From the NCBI RefSeq assembly GCF_017115045.1, contig NZ_JABXKK010000094.1:120597-184596 (forward strand): a DNA stretch of 64,000 nt, in the 5' to 3' direction. The position numbers and the translations under genes are program-made. Below the pieces are notes generated by a model that saw nothing but the letters and a program-made list of their open reading frames with translations, was not told where the DNA came from and did no database searches. Shown piece by piece: positions 18,622-27,651 of this stretch. This DNA comes from Nostoc sp. NMS8 (GTDB taxonomy: Bacteria; Cyanobacteriota; Cyanobacteriia; Cyanobacteriales; Nostocaceae). Positions within the stretch are counted from its first letter, which is position 1; the number at the start of each line of letters is the position of its first letter.

Positions 18622-19022
18622 GGAAAGATGAGTATGTGGATTCATACACTAAGCAAATCTTAAAAGAATTTCTTCTTTAGTAGGACTTATGCAATAACTC
18701 TCTGAAACTCTTATTCCTTTGTGGCTTTTGCATCCTACCCTGCGGGAAGCACCTCTTCGTCTATGCGGTTCATTTTTTATTTTGCGTAAGTTCTAGTACC
18801 CAGTATCCAGTCCCCAATCCTCAATCCCCAGTACCTTCTTATTAGCTGTTTAGGTAGCGTCTGGTAGAGAAGTTGGAGAATCTTGGGCGCGACTCGTTAA
18901 AATCTATCTGGCAAAGTCACAAGTAAATCGGTAATTTTGTTATTTTACTGTGCCAAAATTGGTACAATTGTAAGTTTGCCCAGCCTAGTTAATCTATTCT
19001 CGCACAATCACCCCTCATTTTT
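18609..19022. other. Intergenic region before nusB
   Basis: 414 bases that hold the heptamer repeats noted above and the inverted-repeat element at 18681-18795. The segment 18930-19000 is AT-rich and contains TTGGTACAATTGTAAG, possibly part of the nusB promoter, but no confident -35/-10 pair was set. Confidence 0.5.
18681..18795. repeat. Small inverted-repeat element, taggacttaygcaa ends
   Basis: taggacttatgcaa at 18681-18694 and ttgcgtaagttcta at 18782-18795 are inverted repeats (12 of 14 match) around 87 bases with no frame. These ends look like a dispersed Nostoc MITE-like family. Confidence 0.6.
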
Positions 19023-19664
19023 ATGCAACCCCGTAAACCCCAGCAAATTGCTCGTGAATTGGCGCTTTTAAGCCTTAGTCAATTGCCAGTTAACCCCAAA
19101 AAATTAGATAAATTGGAAGACGATCAACTAGTATCCAAGTTGGTACTAGGAGCAGTACGGACTCTGACCTCAGAAGTGCAAGATACTCTTGATAATGCCG
19201 CAGGTGAACTGCAACGCAGTAACGATCGCCTTTTAAGCAGTCAAACTCGTGCTTCTGATCTCAATACTGCCAGAACAATGCTTCAAGAAGCGATCGCCTG
19301 TACCCAAACAGCAATCAATCAGTTGGGTACAGCAGTTGAGTTCCCAGTATTGATTCAGTTAGCTAATCAGGACAAGGGAGTTCGGAATTACGCTAAAGAG
19401 CTTGTGATTACCGTCAACGAAAATCGACATATTATAGATCAACTCATTTCTAATGCCTTAGTAGATTGGCAAGTAACTCGCCTCGCCCAAATTGACCGCG
19501 ATATCTTGCAAATCGCTGTGGCAGAAATGAAGTTCTTAGGAGTTCCAGATAGTATCGCCATTAACGAAGCTGTGGAATTAGCCAAACGCTACAGTGGCGA
19601 TGATGGTCATCGGTTTATTAACGGTGTTTTGCGCCGAGTTACTGAGCAGAAACAAACAGCATAG
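19023..19664 (+). CDS. nusB: Transcription antitermination factor NusB
   Basis: All-helical RNA-binding protein that, with NusE (S10), binds boxA in rRNA leaders and keeps RNA polymerase processive. 213 aa, longer than the bacterial norm of about 140-160; an N-terminal RxxAR-ELALLSLSQL segment is followed by a cyanobacterial insert, and the conserved C-terminal half contains QIDRDILQIAVAEMKFL, SIAINEAVELAKRYS and FINGVLRRV. It lies between the DUF502 gene and ftsY, all on the plus strand. Confidence 0.93.
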   Translation: MQPRKPQQIARELALLSLSQLPVNPKKLDKLEDDQLVSKLVLGAVRTLTSEVQDTLDNAAGELQRSNDRLLSSQTRASDLNTARTMLQEAIACTQTAINQLGTAVEFPVLIQLANQDKGVRNYAKELVITVNENRHIIDQLISNALVDWQVTRLAQIDRDILQIAVAEMKFLGVPDSIAINEAVELAKRYSGDDGHRFINGVLRRVTEQKQTA

Positions 19665-19756
19665 CCTTTTATGCCTTTTATACTTACTTCCAAAAGTGAG
19701 CAAAATGAGGGGGATAAGGGAGAAATAAGCAATGCCCCATGCCCCAAGTTAAATTA

Positions 19757-19784
19757 AACTCATAACTCATAACTCATAACTTAT
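19757..19784. repeat. Heptamer tandem repeat AACTCAT x4 before ftsY
   Basis: aactcat three times, then aacttat, ending 18 bases before the ftsY ATG, so it is part of the ftsY leader. Confidence 0.85.
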
Positions 19785-19802
19785 ATAACCAATACTGCTG
19801 CA

Positions 19803-21428
19803 ATGGTTTTTAATTGGTTCCGTCGTCAACATAATGATTCCTCTGATACTCCCTCCGATCAGAAGCAGGAAGAAACTCCTCCTATACAAGAACCCCAAAC
19901 AGAGCCAGTTGAAACTGCACCAGACACAACGGCAGATTTGTTGGCATTTGCTAAAGCTGCCTACAAAAATATTCAGCAAAAACAACAAGCTGAGGTAGTA
20001 GAAACCCCACCTGATTTAGCAGATTCCTCAGTACCATCAGCGCAAGCTGAAACCACAGAAACGCAAATTGCAGAAGTCACTGAACCAGAAGCAACTGAGG
20101 AACCTGCTAGTACAACCGTAGAAGCTGAACAGCCAGTAGTAATCCAAGCTGCTACTGAGGAAAATACAGAAGATTCATTAGTGGCAGCAATTACCGAGCA
20201 GCCAGATGTCTCCAGCCCAGAACTCACAGCCAGCGAAGTTGAACCAATACCCACCGAACCAGAGGCAGCACCAGCCGCCTTATCCTTCTTAGAACGGGCG
20301 GCGGCAGAACGGCAAGCCAAGCTGGAACAACTAATAGCCACCGCTATTGAAGTCCCCGAACCGGAAGTAGCACAGCCAGTAGCCACAACCTCAGAGGTGG
20401 GAGAGGAAATTTTTGGGCTGGAATTTGATGATGGGTTTGTCTGGTCAGCGAAAGTTCTGGCAGATCAAGGTAGAAGTGCAGAAGACGTTTCTCTTGAAGA
20501 AATTACCTGGCTGAAAAAGCTCCGGCAAGGCTTAGACAAAACTCGCCGTAGTATTCTCAACCAACTAAAGGCGATCGTTGGTCAAGGGCCGCTTAATCAA
20601 GCTGCTGTGACGGAAATTGAGGCGTTGCTCTTGCAAGCTGATGTGGGTGTACAGGCGACAGACTTTATTATTGATGCTCTACAGAAAAAACTTCGAGAAG
20701 AAGTTACTGCACCTGAAGAAGCGATCGCTTATCTGAAAAAAATCCTCCGAGATATGCTGGATGCACCAAGCAAAACATCCCACAAAACTAGCTTTACCCC
20801 AGAAAAAGAAACCTTAAATATTTGGTTAATCACTGGCGTAAATGGCGCCGGTAAAACTACCACCATCGGCAAAATTGCCCACCTCGGACAAAAATCTGGT
20901 TATAAATGTTTGATTGGGGCAGCAGACACCTTCCGTGCCGCTGCTGTGGAACAGGTGAAGGTTTGGGGTAGTAGGAGTGGTGTGGATGTCATTGCCAATC
21001 CGGGAAAGAATACAGATCCAGCAGCAGTTGTATTTGATGCGATCGCAGCCGCTCAAGCGCGTCAAACTGAATTACTTCTGGTAGATACAGCTGGGCGACT
21101 GCAAAACAAGAAAAATTTAATGGACGAACTCGGTAAAATTCGGCGAATTATCGACAAAAAAGCCCCAAATGCTAAAGTAGAATCTCTTTTGGTTCTGGAT
21201 GCCACTTTAGGGCAAAATGGACTACGGCAAGCTGAAGTTTTCTCTCAAGCTGCCCAACTGAGTGGCGTTGTCTTAACTAAGCTTGATGGTACTGCCAAAG
21301 GCGGCGTTGCCTTGGCCGTTGTACAACAGCTAGGTTTACCCATTCGCTTTATTGGTGCTGGCGAAGGAATTGAAGACCTGCGACCCTTTTCGAGCTATGA
21401 GTTTGTCGAAGCTCTCTTGAGTGGCTAA
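19803..21428 (+). CDS. ftsY: Signal recognition particle receptor FtsY
   Basis: SRP-family GTPase that receives ribosome-nascent chain-SRP complexes at the membrane. 541 aa: a long acidic, Glu/Thr/Ala-rich N-terminal region (about 1-200) for membrane contact, then the N domain and the G domain with G1 GVNGAGKTTTIGK, the insertion-box DTFRAAAVEQ, G3 DTAGRLQNKKNLMDEL and G4 TKLDGTAKGG. The C-terminus GAGEGIEDLRPF is standard. Probably in one unit with nusB; a heptamer repeat occupies its leader. Confidence 0.96.
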   Translation: MVFNWFRRQHNDSSDTPSDQKQEETPPIQEPQTEPVETAPDTTADLLAFAKAAYKNIQQKQQAEVVETPPDLADSSVPSAQAETTETQIAEVTEPEATEEPASTTVEAEQPVVIQAATEENTEDSLVAAITEQPDVSSPELTASEVEPIPTEPEAAPAALSFLERAAAERQAKLEQLIATAIEVPEPEVAQPVATTSEVGEEIFGLEFDDGFVWSAKVLADQGRSAEDVSLEEITWLKKLRQGLDKTRRSILNQLKAIVGQGPLNQAAVTEIEALLLQADVGVQATDFIIDALQKKLREEVTAPEEAIAYLKKILRDMLDAPSKTSHKTSFTPEKETLNIWLITGVNGAGKTTTIGKIAHLGQKSGYKCLIGAADTFRAAAVEQVKVWGSRSGVDVIANPGKNTDPAAVVFDAIAAAQARQTELLLVDTAGRLQNKKNLMDELGKIRRIIDKKAPNAKVESLLVLDATLGQNGLRQAEVFSQAAQLSGVVLTKLDGTAKGGVALAVVQQLGLPIRFIGAGEGIEDLRPFSSYEFVEALLSG

Positions 21429-21566
21429 TTGAAAAATTTGGGGTCAAAAATTTTTCTTGACAAACTGATAAATTTAGGGATAACTGATCTGGTATTATCA
21501 CTTGAACTAACTAGAAATAAAATGCTGGAAACGGCTCAAGTACTGAAACCATAAGTTTGTAACATT

Positions 21567-21586
21567 CAGGAGGCGCTTTCCTCCTG
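21567..21586 (+). terminator. Hairpin after ftsY
   Basis: CAGGAGG / CCTCCTG, a 7-bp stem with a 6-base loop, 138 bases past the ftsY stop. No T-run. Confidence 0.4.
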
Positions 21587-21639
21587 TCTCCTACCTTCTC
21601 TCAGTAAATGGGTGATTTTTGCTAACATTTCCAGCTAAT

Positions 21640-21669
21640 GCCCTTTTTGACACCCAAAATGGGCTTTTT
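21640..21669 (+). terminator. Possible intrinsic terminator
   Basis: GCCCTTTT pairs with AAAATGGGC (one bulge) and is followed directly by TTTTTC. It has the form of a Rho-independent terminator for the ftsY transcript or for an unrecognised transcript in this spacer. Confidence 0.5.
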
Positions 21670-22362
21670 CAATGTAGCACTACGGCTATTTTGTGACACA
21701 CAAAAGCCTGTAAACTTGAACCTTACAGCAATTTGACGGGCAAGCAAAGTGTCAGCAATTTGCCCAGAACCTATCTCAACAAAAGTACGGCTTCCCACTA
21801 TAAAAACTTCAGAGAATTATCGATTGTAAACTCAAAAGCTAAATATTGGCAATTATTCCGTCAATTATGGTATACAAATTAAGTATTTGAAGACTTATTT
21901 ACATATTTTCCGATTTGGGAATCAGTGTAAGTCAGCTTTTAACAAGCCAAGCTTCATTTGAGCGCTTCTAGAGCTTTTCCCTTAGAAGGCTTCTAGTCTC
22001 CTAGTTGCTTCTGCTTAAGCAGTCACTCTGAAAGCGTTATAAATTATTCTTTGAATAAAGTATTTTTCTGACTTTAGAGATATGCTTTGGAAATTAAGTT
22101 ATGAAAAGCTATATGAGCGATCGCTGAAACTAGGAATTTTTACAGGTTGGGTTTGGACTACAAATACATGATTTTAAATGACTAAATATTCCATCAAAAA
22201 TAGAATAAGCAAATAGAATACTGATGAAATTTGCCTATTACGTCTTTATACTCTTGCTAAAATGACAAGTCTTGTCTAAATATGGTTTAGCAATGGCAAA
22301 GCCAAAAGATTTATAAGTAATCTAAAATCCGCCAATATTAAAGTGCAATAATACCCCTACCT

Positions 22363-23748
22363 GTGTCTCAACTTCCCTCTCAACCCACTGATAACAATAG
22401 TAGTGCCGCAACTGATGTCACACCAGTCGTGGCACTTAAAGAACTCGTGGCAAGGTTGCACCGGGAACAGAACAAAATTCAAGATTTGCTAAGTTCTTTA
22501 GGATTTGCCCTGAGAAGTTTCAATAATTTAAATCAGTTTTTGGAACTAATACCCCTGATGGCAACAAGGGTGACAGATGCAGACGGTAGTGCCCTGTTTC
22601 TCTATAAACCTAATGGTCAAGTTAGGTTAGAGCAGTTACATTGGCAAGATAGTCGTCAGCGAAAGAATATCCGCAAGGCGCTAGAAATAGCTAGCAGTCA
22701 AATCACACTTGTACCTAATGCTGCCCCTTTAGCGAATGCCACGGGAATTTTGGATGACCAAATGCATCGCTATTTGGGGCCAGATGTGCAAATCTTTGGT
22801 ACGGCGATTCTGGTGAAGCATACAGAACGGGGATGGCTCTATGTCTTGAGTCGCGATCCAGAATATAGTTGGACAGAAACTAGGCAAAAGTTAGTTAGGT
22901 TAGTGGCAGACCAAACAGCAGTAGCGATCGAAAATGATGAACTAGCTGTAGAACTGAGAAAAAAAGAACGCCTAGACCAAGAATTAGAAATTGGTGCAGA
23001 AATTCAACGGCGACTTTTGCCACGTCAATGTCCTACAATCCCTGGTGCAGTTCTGGCGGCACGTTGTAAACCTGCCAATCGGGTTGGTGGAGACTATTAC
23101 GATTTTATTGCTACCAGTAATAATAAGATTCAGCCCAAGATCAAAGGCGGTACGGAAAATAGTCGCTGGGGTTTGGTTATTGGAGATGTCATGGGCAAAG
23201 GTGTCCCCGCGGGACTGATTATGACGATGATGCGGGGAATGCTACGGGGAGAAGTGCTACATGGTAATTCCCCTGCCGGAATTCTGCAAAACTTAAATAG
23301 AGTTATGTATGCGGATTTGGAAAATTCCCACCGCTTTGTAACGCTATTTTATTCAGAATATAGTCCTCATAGCCGAATTTTGTCTTATAGCAATGCGGCA
23401 CACAATCCTCCTTTATGGTGGCACGCAGCGACAAAAACTGTTAGCCGTTTAGATACTTTGGGAATGCTAATCGGTTTGGATGCTAACAGCCAATATGAAG
23501 ATGCCCAGGTACAGTTAGAGCCTGGGGATACAATTATTTACTATACAGATGGTTTGACCGATGCTGCTGCTGCTGGTGGCGATCGCTTCGATGAAGATAA
23601 TTTTGTCTCTAGCTTCAATACCGCTTGCAAGTACTGCAATGGCCCACAGGAGATTGTAGATTACCTATTTGACCAAGTTCAGCAATTCATTGGTGATGAC
23701 AAGCAAAATACTGATGATATGACATTAGTTGTTCTGCAAATTTTATAA
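22363..23748 (+). CDS. GAF-PP2C (SpoIIE/RsbU-type) serine phosphatase
   Basis: Protein of 461 aa with a GTG start. Residues about 40-190 form a GAF-like sensor domain (FLELIPLMATRVTDADGSALFLY ... ADQTAVAIENDEL), joined by a short coiled coil (LRKKERLDQELEIGAEIQ) to a PP2C/SpoIIE phosphatase with metal-ligand motifs GGDYYDF, GDVMGKGVPAG, YTDGLTDAA and NTDDMTL. Such proteins dephosphorylate anti-sigma-factor antagonists or related STAS partners in signalling; the target here is unknown. No Shine-Dalgarno is clear at the GTG, but the MSQLPSQ start fits the frame. It is transcribed away from the long spacer after ftsY. Confidence 0.87.
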   Translation: MSQLPSQPTDNNSSAATDVTPVVALKELVARLHREQNKIQDLLSSLGFALRSFNNLNQFLELIPLMATRVTDADGSALFLYKPNGQVRLEQLHWQDSRQRKNIRKALEIASSQITLVPNAAPLANATGILDDQMHRYLGPDVQIFGTAILVKHTERGWLYVLSRDPEYSWTETRQKLVRLVADQTAVAIENDELAVELRKKERLDQELEIGAEIQRRLLPRQCPTIPGAVLAARCKPANRVGGDYYDFIATSNNKIQPKIKGGTENSRWGLVIGDVMGKGVPAGLIMTMMRGMLRGEVLHGNSPAGILQNLNRVMYADLENSHRFVTLFYSEYSPHSRILSYSNAAHNPPLWWHAATKTVSRLDTLGMLIGLDANSQYEDAQVQLEPGDTIIYYTDGLTDAAAAGGDRFDEDNFVSSFNTACKYCNGPQEIVDYLFDQVQQFIGDDKQNTDDMTLVVLQIL

Positions 23749-24256
23749 GAGGAGGCAGAAAGCAAGAGAAAAGAATTATTTATTTTTTCTTTAAATTTTC
23801 GTAGCGATCGCCTAAATCGTCGCACATCAACCTTTTTTGGTGACTTGTTTGTATTTAGCCTTGAAGATTATACATAAAAAATGATCCTTAGAATACTTTT
23901 CTGATCGAGTAAAAACTATATATTTTGCACATCTAGCACAGTAGGAAACGTCAAGGGGGAGAGCAGGAAAAAGGTAAAAGGTACAAGGTAAAAAATAAAA
24001 GGTAAATTTACTTCTTCATTTTTGCTTTCTTTCTATCCTTGTGACACAAGCATTTAACCTGCTCCCTCTTGGCGTTTTAATTTTTCTTTTCTCCGCCGTA
24101 GCAAGTTCACAACAGTTACGACGGAGTTTTGTTTTTGTTTGTTTCTTCTGTCTAAACTTGATTTTTTTAACTTTCTTGATATTAAGGTTGCTTAATCTTC
24201 ATTTAATGATTTGTCAAGATTTTTCTGAAAATATTTTAGATGAAAAATTCCGATAC
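23749..24256. other. Intergenic region between the PP2C and ankyrin genes
   Basis: 508 bases between convergent genes. Contains a heptamer array at 23969-24003. A hydrophobic plus-strand frame at 24041-24382 runs into the antisense of the ankyrin gene and looks accidental. Confidence 0.5.
23969..24003. repeat. Heptamer tandem repeat AAAAGGT x5
   Basis: Five 7-base units in register: aaaaggt, aaaaggt, acaaggt, aaaaaat, aaaaggt. Confidence 0.85.
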
Positions 24257-25540
24257 TTATTCTTGCGCTCCAGCTTTTTGCAGATTCCGCACCACATTTT
24301 TATAACCATTAAATTCTGCAATCATCAAAGCCGTATAACCGCCCCGGTTTTTCAAATTTACATCTGCCCCGGCTTGCAGTAATACCTGCACAATTTCGTT
24401 ATAACCTGCTGAGGCAGCCCACATTAATGATGTTGCCCTTGCTGAGTCTTGAAAATTCACATCTGCCCCCTTTGCTAGCAACAAATCTATAATCTCTGTG
24501 TGCTTGCGTTCGGTTGCTTTGATCAAAGCAGTTTTGCTATCATCCCCTGGAATGTTGGCGTCAGCACCATAGTCTAGTAACACTTTCACTGTATGGGTGT
24601 GTCCTTGTGATGCTGCCAACGTTAAAGGTACTTCACCAAGATTTTTCCCATTAATATCTGCCCCAGAATGCAGCAATGCCTCGACAATTTGGCTATGTCC
24701 CTGTAATGCTGCTACAAGCAGTGGTGTATCACCCAGGTGGTTCCTAATTTGGACATCTGCACCCCTGTTAAGTAAAACTTTTACGACATCAATGTAGCCT
24801 TCCACAACGGCAAGATGTAGAGCAGTTTCACCATCTTGGTCTTGGAGATTAATGTGGGCATCTCCATCCAGTAAAGCTGCTGCGATCGCACTGTGTCCAG
24901 CAGCGGCGGCGGCTGATAGGGCAGTTCCACCATCAGGGTTGTTCACATTCACGTCAGCCCCTACTGCTAGCAGTGCTTCCACAATCTTCAGATGTCCCAA
25001 GTCTGCTGCTAGCATTAAGAGTGTCTCACCTTCCTCATCCGGGATATTGACATTGACACCAGTTTGAAGAATTGCTTCTATAACTTCTATTTTTCCCTGC
25101 TTAACAGCAAGTTTCAATGCCGTATCATCATCTTTATCGGCGATATTAACTTGGGCACCAGCAGCTAATAAAACTCGCACTACATCGATATGACCTTTGA
25201 GGACTGCTGCCATTAAAGCTGTGCTGCCATCTTCATTCGTGGCATTGACATCAGCACCTCTGGATAGTAAAAGCTGCACAATGTCAAGTTGTTTTGCACT
25301 AGCCGCCAACATCAAAGCCGTCAAACCATAGAGTTTTCTGGGCAAGTTGATATTTGCCCCAGCATCCAGAAGCGATCGCACAATTTCGGTATAACCTAAA
25401 TTAGCAGCAAACATTAACGCTGTGGTGCCTTGGCGATCGCACGCGTCCACCGCCGCACCCGCAGCCAGCAGGGCACACAGCCCCTTAATATCACCACTTT
25501 TAGCAGCTTTTAGCAGCAAAGTATCGTTGTTTTCAGTCAT
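24257..25540 (-). CDS. Ankyrin repeat protein
   Basis: Protein of 427 aa built almost entirely of about twelve 33-residue ankyrin repeats (for example GSTALMAAVLKGHIDVVRVL, LLAAGAQVNIADKDDDTALK, VLLNRGADVQIRNHLGDTPL). The frame can start at 25660, but the ATG at 25540 (MTENNDTLLLKAAKSGD) begins right at the first repeat cap and is preferred. No signal peptide or catalytic domain, so it is a cytoplasmic protein-protein interaction scaffold with unknown partners. It faces away from the DUF4079 gene. Confidence 0.92.
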   Translation of the reverse strand: MTENNDTLLLKAAKSGDIKGLCALLAAGAAVDACDRQGTTALMFAANLGYTEIVRSLLDAGANINLPRKLYGLTALMLAASAKQLDIVQLLLSRGADVNATNEDGSTALMAAVLKGHIDVVRVLLAAGAQVNIADKDDDTALKLAVKQGKIEVIEAILQTGVNVNIPDEEGETLLMLAADLGHLKIVEALLAVGADVNVNNPDGGTALSAAAAAGHSAIAAALLDGDAHINLQDQDGETALHLAVVEGYIDVVKVLLNRGADVQIRNHLGDTPLLVAALQGHSQIVEALLHSGADINGKNLGEVPLTLAASQGHTHTVKVLLDYGADANIPGDDSKTALIKATERKHTEIIDLLLAKGADVNFQDSARATSLMWAASAGYNEIVQVLLQAGADVNLKNRGGYTALMIAEFNGYKNVVRNLQKAGAQE

Positions 25541-25814
25541 GAATGAGATTCCACATTGGGGGTTTTGTTGTATCCCCTCAAAATTTAGTCTGAGATTGTT
25601 TATCCACTTTGGCAAGAGGTTATGCAATTCAAAATTCAAAATTGCAGTCTTGGCAAGCATTTTATCTCTTTACTGGATGCGAATTAAAGTAAGTGAGGCT
25701 TTACTCTTGTCTTCTGTCCTGATTCCTCAACCTCTTTTAATTTGAGCAACATTAAGCACACAAAATAGAGTTATGCTAATTTTTATGAAGATTTAAGAAT
25801 TAGGCGAGAACACA

Positions 25815-26285
25815 ATGAGTCTGGAACTTTCTGCGTCGGTGAAATATTGGTTGAACTTCTTCCATCCGGTGCTGATGTGGGCGCTATTAGCATTCTCAAT
25901 TTATGCTGCCTACTTGGGGCTGCAAGTACAGCGTACCAGAAATGCTCAGGGAGAAGAAAAGAAAGAACTGATTAAAGGTAGATATAACGTCAGACACTAC
26001 CAAATCGGGTCTATACTCCTAGCTTTAATGGTCACAGGTGCGATCGGTGGGATGGCTGTCACTTACATCAATAATGGTAAATTGTTTGTCAGCGCTCACC
26101 TATTAGCAGGACTAGGTATGACAAGTCTAATAGCATTTTCTGCTGCTTTGTCCCCCTATATGCAGAAAGGGGCAAATTGGGCGCGTGCAACTCACATTTT
26201 GATAAATTTCACCCTTTTGGGACTTTTTGCTTGGCAGGCTGTTACTGGTGTGCAAATTGTCCAAAGAATTCTTACTAAAGCATAG
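25815..26285 (+). CDS. DUF4079 four-helix membrane protein
   Basis: Protein of 156 aa with four predicted transmembrane helices. A His lies in or at the edge of each helix (FFHPVLMW, VRHYQIGS, VSAHLLAG, ATHILINF), a spacing that resembles b-type cytochromes of the cytochrome b561/ferric-reductase kind; heme binding is inferred, not shown. DUF4079 proteins occur in cyanobacteria and plants. ATG at 25815 follows AGGCGAGAAC. A clear intrinsic terminator follows at 26333-26363, so the gene is probably monocistronic. Confidence 0.85.
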   Translation: MSLELSASVKYWLNFFHPVLMWALLAFSIYAAYLGLQVQRTRNAQGEEKKELIKGRYNVRHYQIGSILLALMVTGAIGGMAVTYINNGKLFVSAHLLAGLGMTSLIAFSAALSPYMQKGANWARATHILINFTLLGLFAWQAVTGVQIVQRILTKA

Positions 26286-26332
26286 TTAAGTAGTTAGAAA
26301 TCATATCAAGCCTAGTAGGTAATGTGGTAATG

Positions 26333-26363
26333 AAAAACTCCATCCCCTTGTGGTGGAGTTTTT
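26333..26363 (+). terminator. Intrinsic terminator after the DUF4079 gene
   Basis: AAAAACTCCA (26333-26342) pairs perfectly with TGGAGTTTTT (26354-26363) around an 11-base loop, giving the A-tract/stem/T-tract form of a bidirectional Rho-independent terminator 47 bases after the stop. Confidence 0.85.
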
Positions 26364-26370
26364 GGTCATA

Positions 26371-26517
26371 GTAAATGGGGAAGATATTAGCAAAGATATT
26401 CAGAAATCGATTGCCCAAAAAATTATAACTACAAATGCTGATTACGTTTTGAGCCTCAAAGATAATCACCCCACACTGCACCAACAAGTGAAGAATAAAT
26501 TGCAGATAAAGCAGTAA
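26371..26517 (+). pseudogene. Remnant of an ISAs1-type DDE transposase
   Basis: One frame from about 26371 to the TAA at 26515 reads IQKSIAQKIITTNADY then VLSLKDNHPTLHQQVK, which matches the block around the second catalytic region of ISAs1-family transposases (consensus of the type QKdIA..Iv..gaDYvLaLKgNQptLh). Only about 45 codons are left, there is no start codon, and neither end of the parent IS is evident. It is preceded by the DUF4079 terminator and followed by a small inverted-repeat element. Confidence 0.75.
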
Positions 26518-26548
26518 ATAAGTAAGTAAACGCAATTAAATATAAAAT

Positions 26549-26665
26549 GTCATTGCGAGTGGAACGAAGTGAAGCGTGGCAATCTCAGTCTTTGCGATCG
26601 CAACTCTTAGAGACGGTCTGCGAACACTTCGTACCCTACGGGAAGGCTTACGCCAACGCAATGAC
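26549..26665. repeat. 117-base inverted-repeat element, gtcattgcg ends
   Basis: GTCATTGCG at 26549-26557 and its complement CGCAATGAC at 26657-26665 bound a GC-richer segment with a HIP1 site. Outside them, taaatata (left) and tatattta (right) are also inverted. This is a MITE-like unit in the spacer before ureD. Confidence 0.6.
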
Positions 26666-26749
26666 GAACTATCTTATATTTATCTAGATCCACCGACTTA
26701 ATGCATTAAATAAATGTAAAGTATCTGAACTTTAATCTTGAATTTATAA

Positions 26750-27589
26750 ATGACCTGTAATTCACAAATAGCAGAAGGTTGGCATGGCAAACTTGATTTA
26801 GTCTATGCCGATCGCCAGGGTGCAACCCAATTAATTTACAATCACCAACAAGCGCCTCTGAAGGTACAACGCCCATTTTATCCAGAAGGGCAAAAAGTTT
26901 GTCATAGCGTAATTTTACACACGGCTGGGGGAATGGTGGGAGGCGATCGCTTATCCTCTAATATCCACCTCCAATCCCAAACCCAAGCCTTAATCACTAC
27001 AGCTGCTGCAAGCAAGATATACCGCAGTAATGGCTTACAAGCTAGACAAACTATCGAAATGCAAGTTGACGCTGGCGCTTGTTTAGAATGGTTGCCGCAA
27101 GAGACAATTTTATTTAACGATGCGATTTATCGGCAAGATTTACGGGTAAAATTAGCAACCGGAGGCAGTTGGTTAGGATGGGAAATTACCCGATTTGGTC
27201 GTAGTGCTAGAGGAGAGAAATTCTTGCAAGGAGAATGGCGATCGCACACCGAAATTTGGCAAGAAGGTATTCCCTTATGGATTGATCGGCAATGGTTACG
27301 GGGTAGCGAAGAAACTTTTCACAGTCCCCACGGCTTGGCAGGAAAACCAATAGTAGGTAGTCTAGTTTGGGTTGGTGGTACAGTTTCAGGAGAAATTGTC
27401 GAAAAAACGCGAAATTTATGGGATGGGGAAGGAGAAGCGGGTGTTAGCAGGTTACAACATGGATTATTGTGTCGATATCGCGGTGCTTCTACATCTGAGG
27501 TGAGAAACTGGTTTATTGATGTTTGGCAATTGCTGCGAGTTTCTTTTTTGAATCGTGGTAATTGTATACCAAGAGTATGGCAGCTTTGA
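26750..27589 (+). CDS. ureD: Urease accessory protein UreD
   Basis: Chaperone that, with UreF and UreG, holds apo-urease while nickel is loaded. 279 aa, normal length. Family blocks visible: WHGKLDLVYADRQGATQL at the N-terminus, HTAGGMVGGDRL near residue 63, ITTAAASKIYRSNG and WLPQETILFNDA in the middle. First gene of ureDABC; ureA begins 62 bases further on. The ATG at 26750 gives the usual N-terminus. Confidence 0.95.
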   Translation: MTCNSQIAEGWHGKLDLVYADRQGATQLIYNHQQAPLKVQRPFYPEGQKVCHSVILHTAGGMVGGDRLSSNIHLQSQTQALITTAAASKIYRSNGLQARQTIEMQVDAGACLEWLPQETILFNDAIYRQDLRVKLATGGSWLGWEITRFGRSARGEKFLQGEWRSHTEIWQEGIPLWIDRQWLRGSEETFHSPHGLAGKPIVGSLVWVGGTVSGEIVEKTRNLWDGEGEAGVSRLQHGLLCRYRGASTSEVRNWFIDVWQLLRVSFLNRGNCIPRVWQL

Positions 27590-27651
27590 ACGAACCGCCA
27601 TCGCGCAGCGTCTCGCAGAGAAGACGCCAAGAATGCCAAAAGGAGATAAGA

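Larger units (their letters stand above)
21429..22362. other. Long intergenic region between ftsY and the PP2C gene
   Basis: 934 bases with two hairpins (21567-21586 and 21640-21669) and then about 690 AT-rich bases with no frame, tRNA or known RNA that I can recognise. A small RNA gene is possible but unsupported. Confidence 0.5.
26286..26749. other. Spacer between the DUF4079 gene and ureD
   Basis: 464 bases that hold the terminator, transposase remnant and inverted-repeat element. The final 85 bases before ureD are AT-rich; no NtcA site of the GTA-N8-TAC form was found. Confidence 0.6.

Noticed and set aside
19973..20386. 137-codon minus-strand frame inside ftsY
   Set aside because: Ala/Ser/Gly-rich mirror of the acidic FtsY N-terminal region.
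24041..24382. 113-codon hydrophobic plus-strand frame after the PP2C gene
   Set aside because: It is T-rich non-coding DNA that runs into the antisense of the ankyrin gene; no ribosome site and no family resemblance.
26275..26535. 86-codon minus-strand frame antisense to the transposase remnant
   Set aside because: The plus-strand translation matches an ISAs1-type transposase; the minus frame has no motif.
26666..26749. NtcA operator upstream of ureD
   Set aside because: No GTA-N8-TAC match could be placed in the spacer.
27562..27651. Upstream extension of ureA overlapping ureD
   Set aside because: The ATG at 27652 has a strong Shine-Dalgarno and gives the conserved N-terminus.
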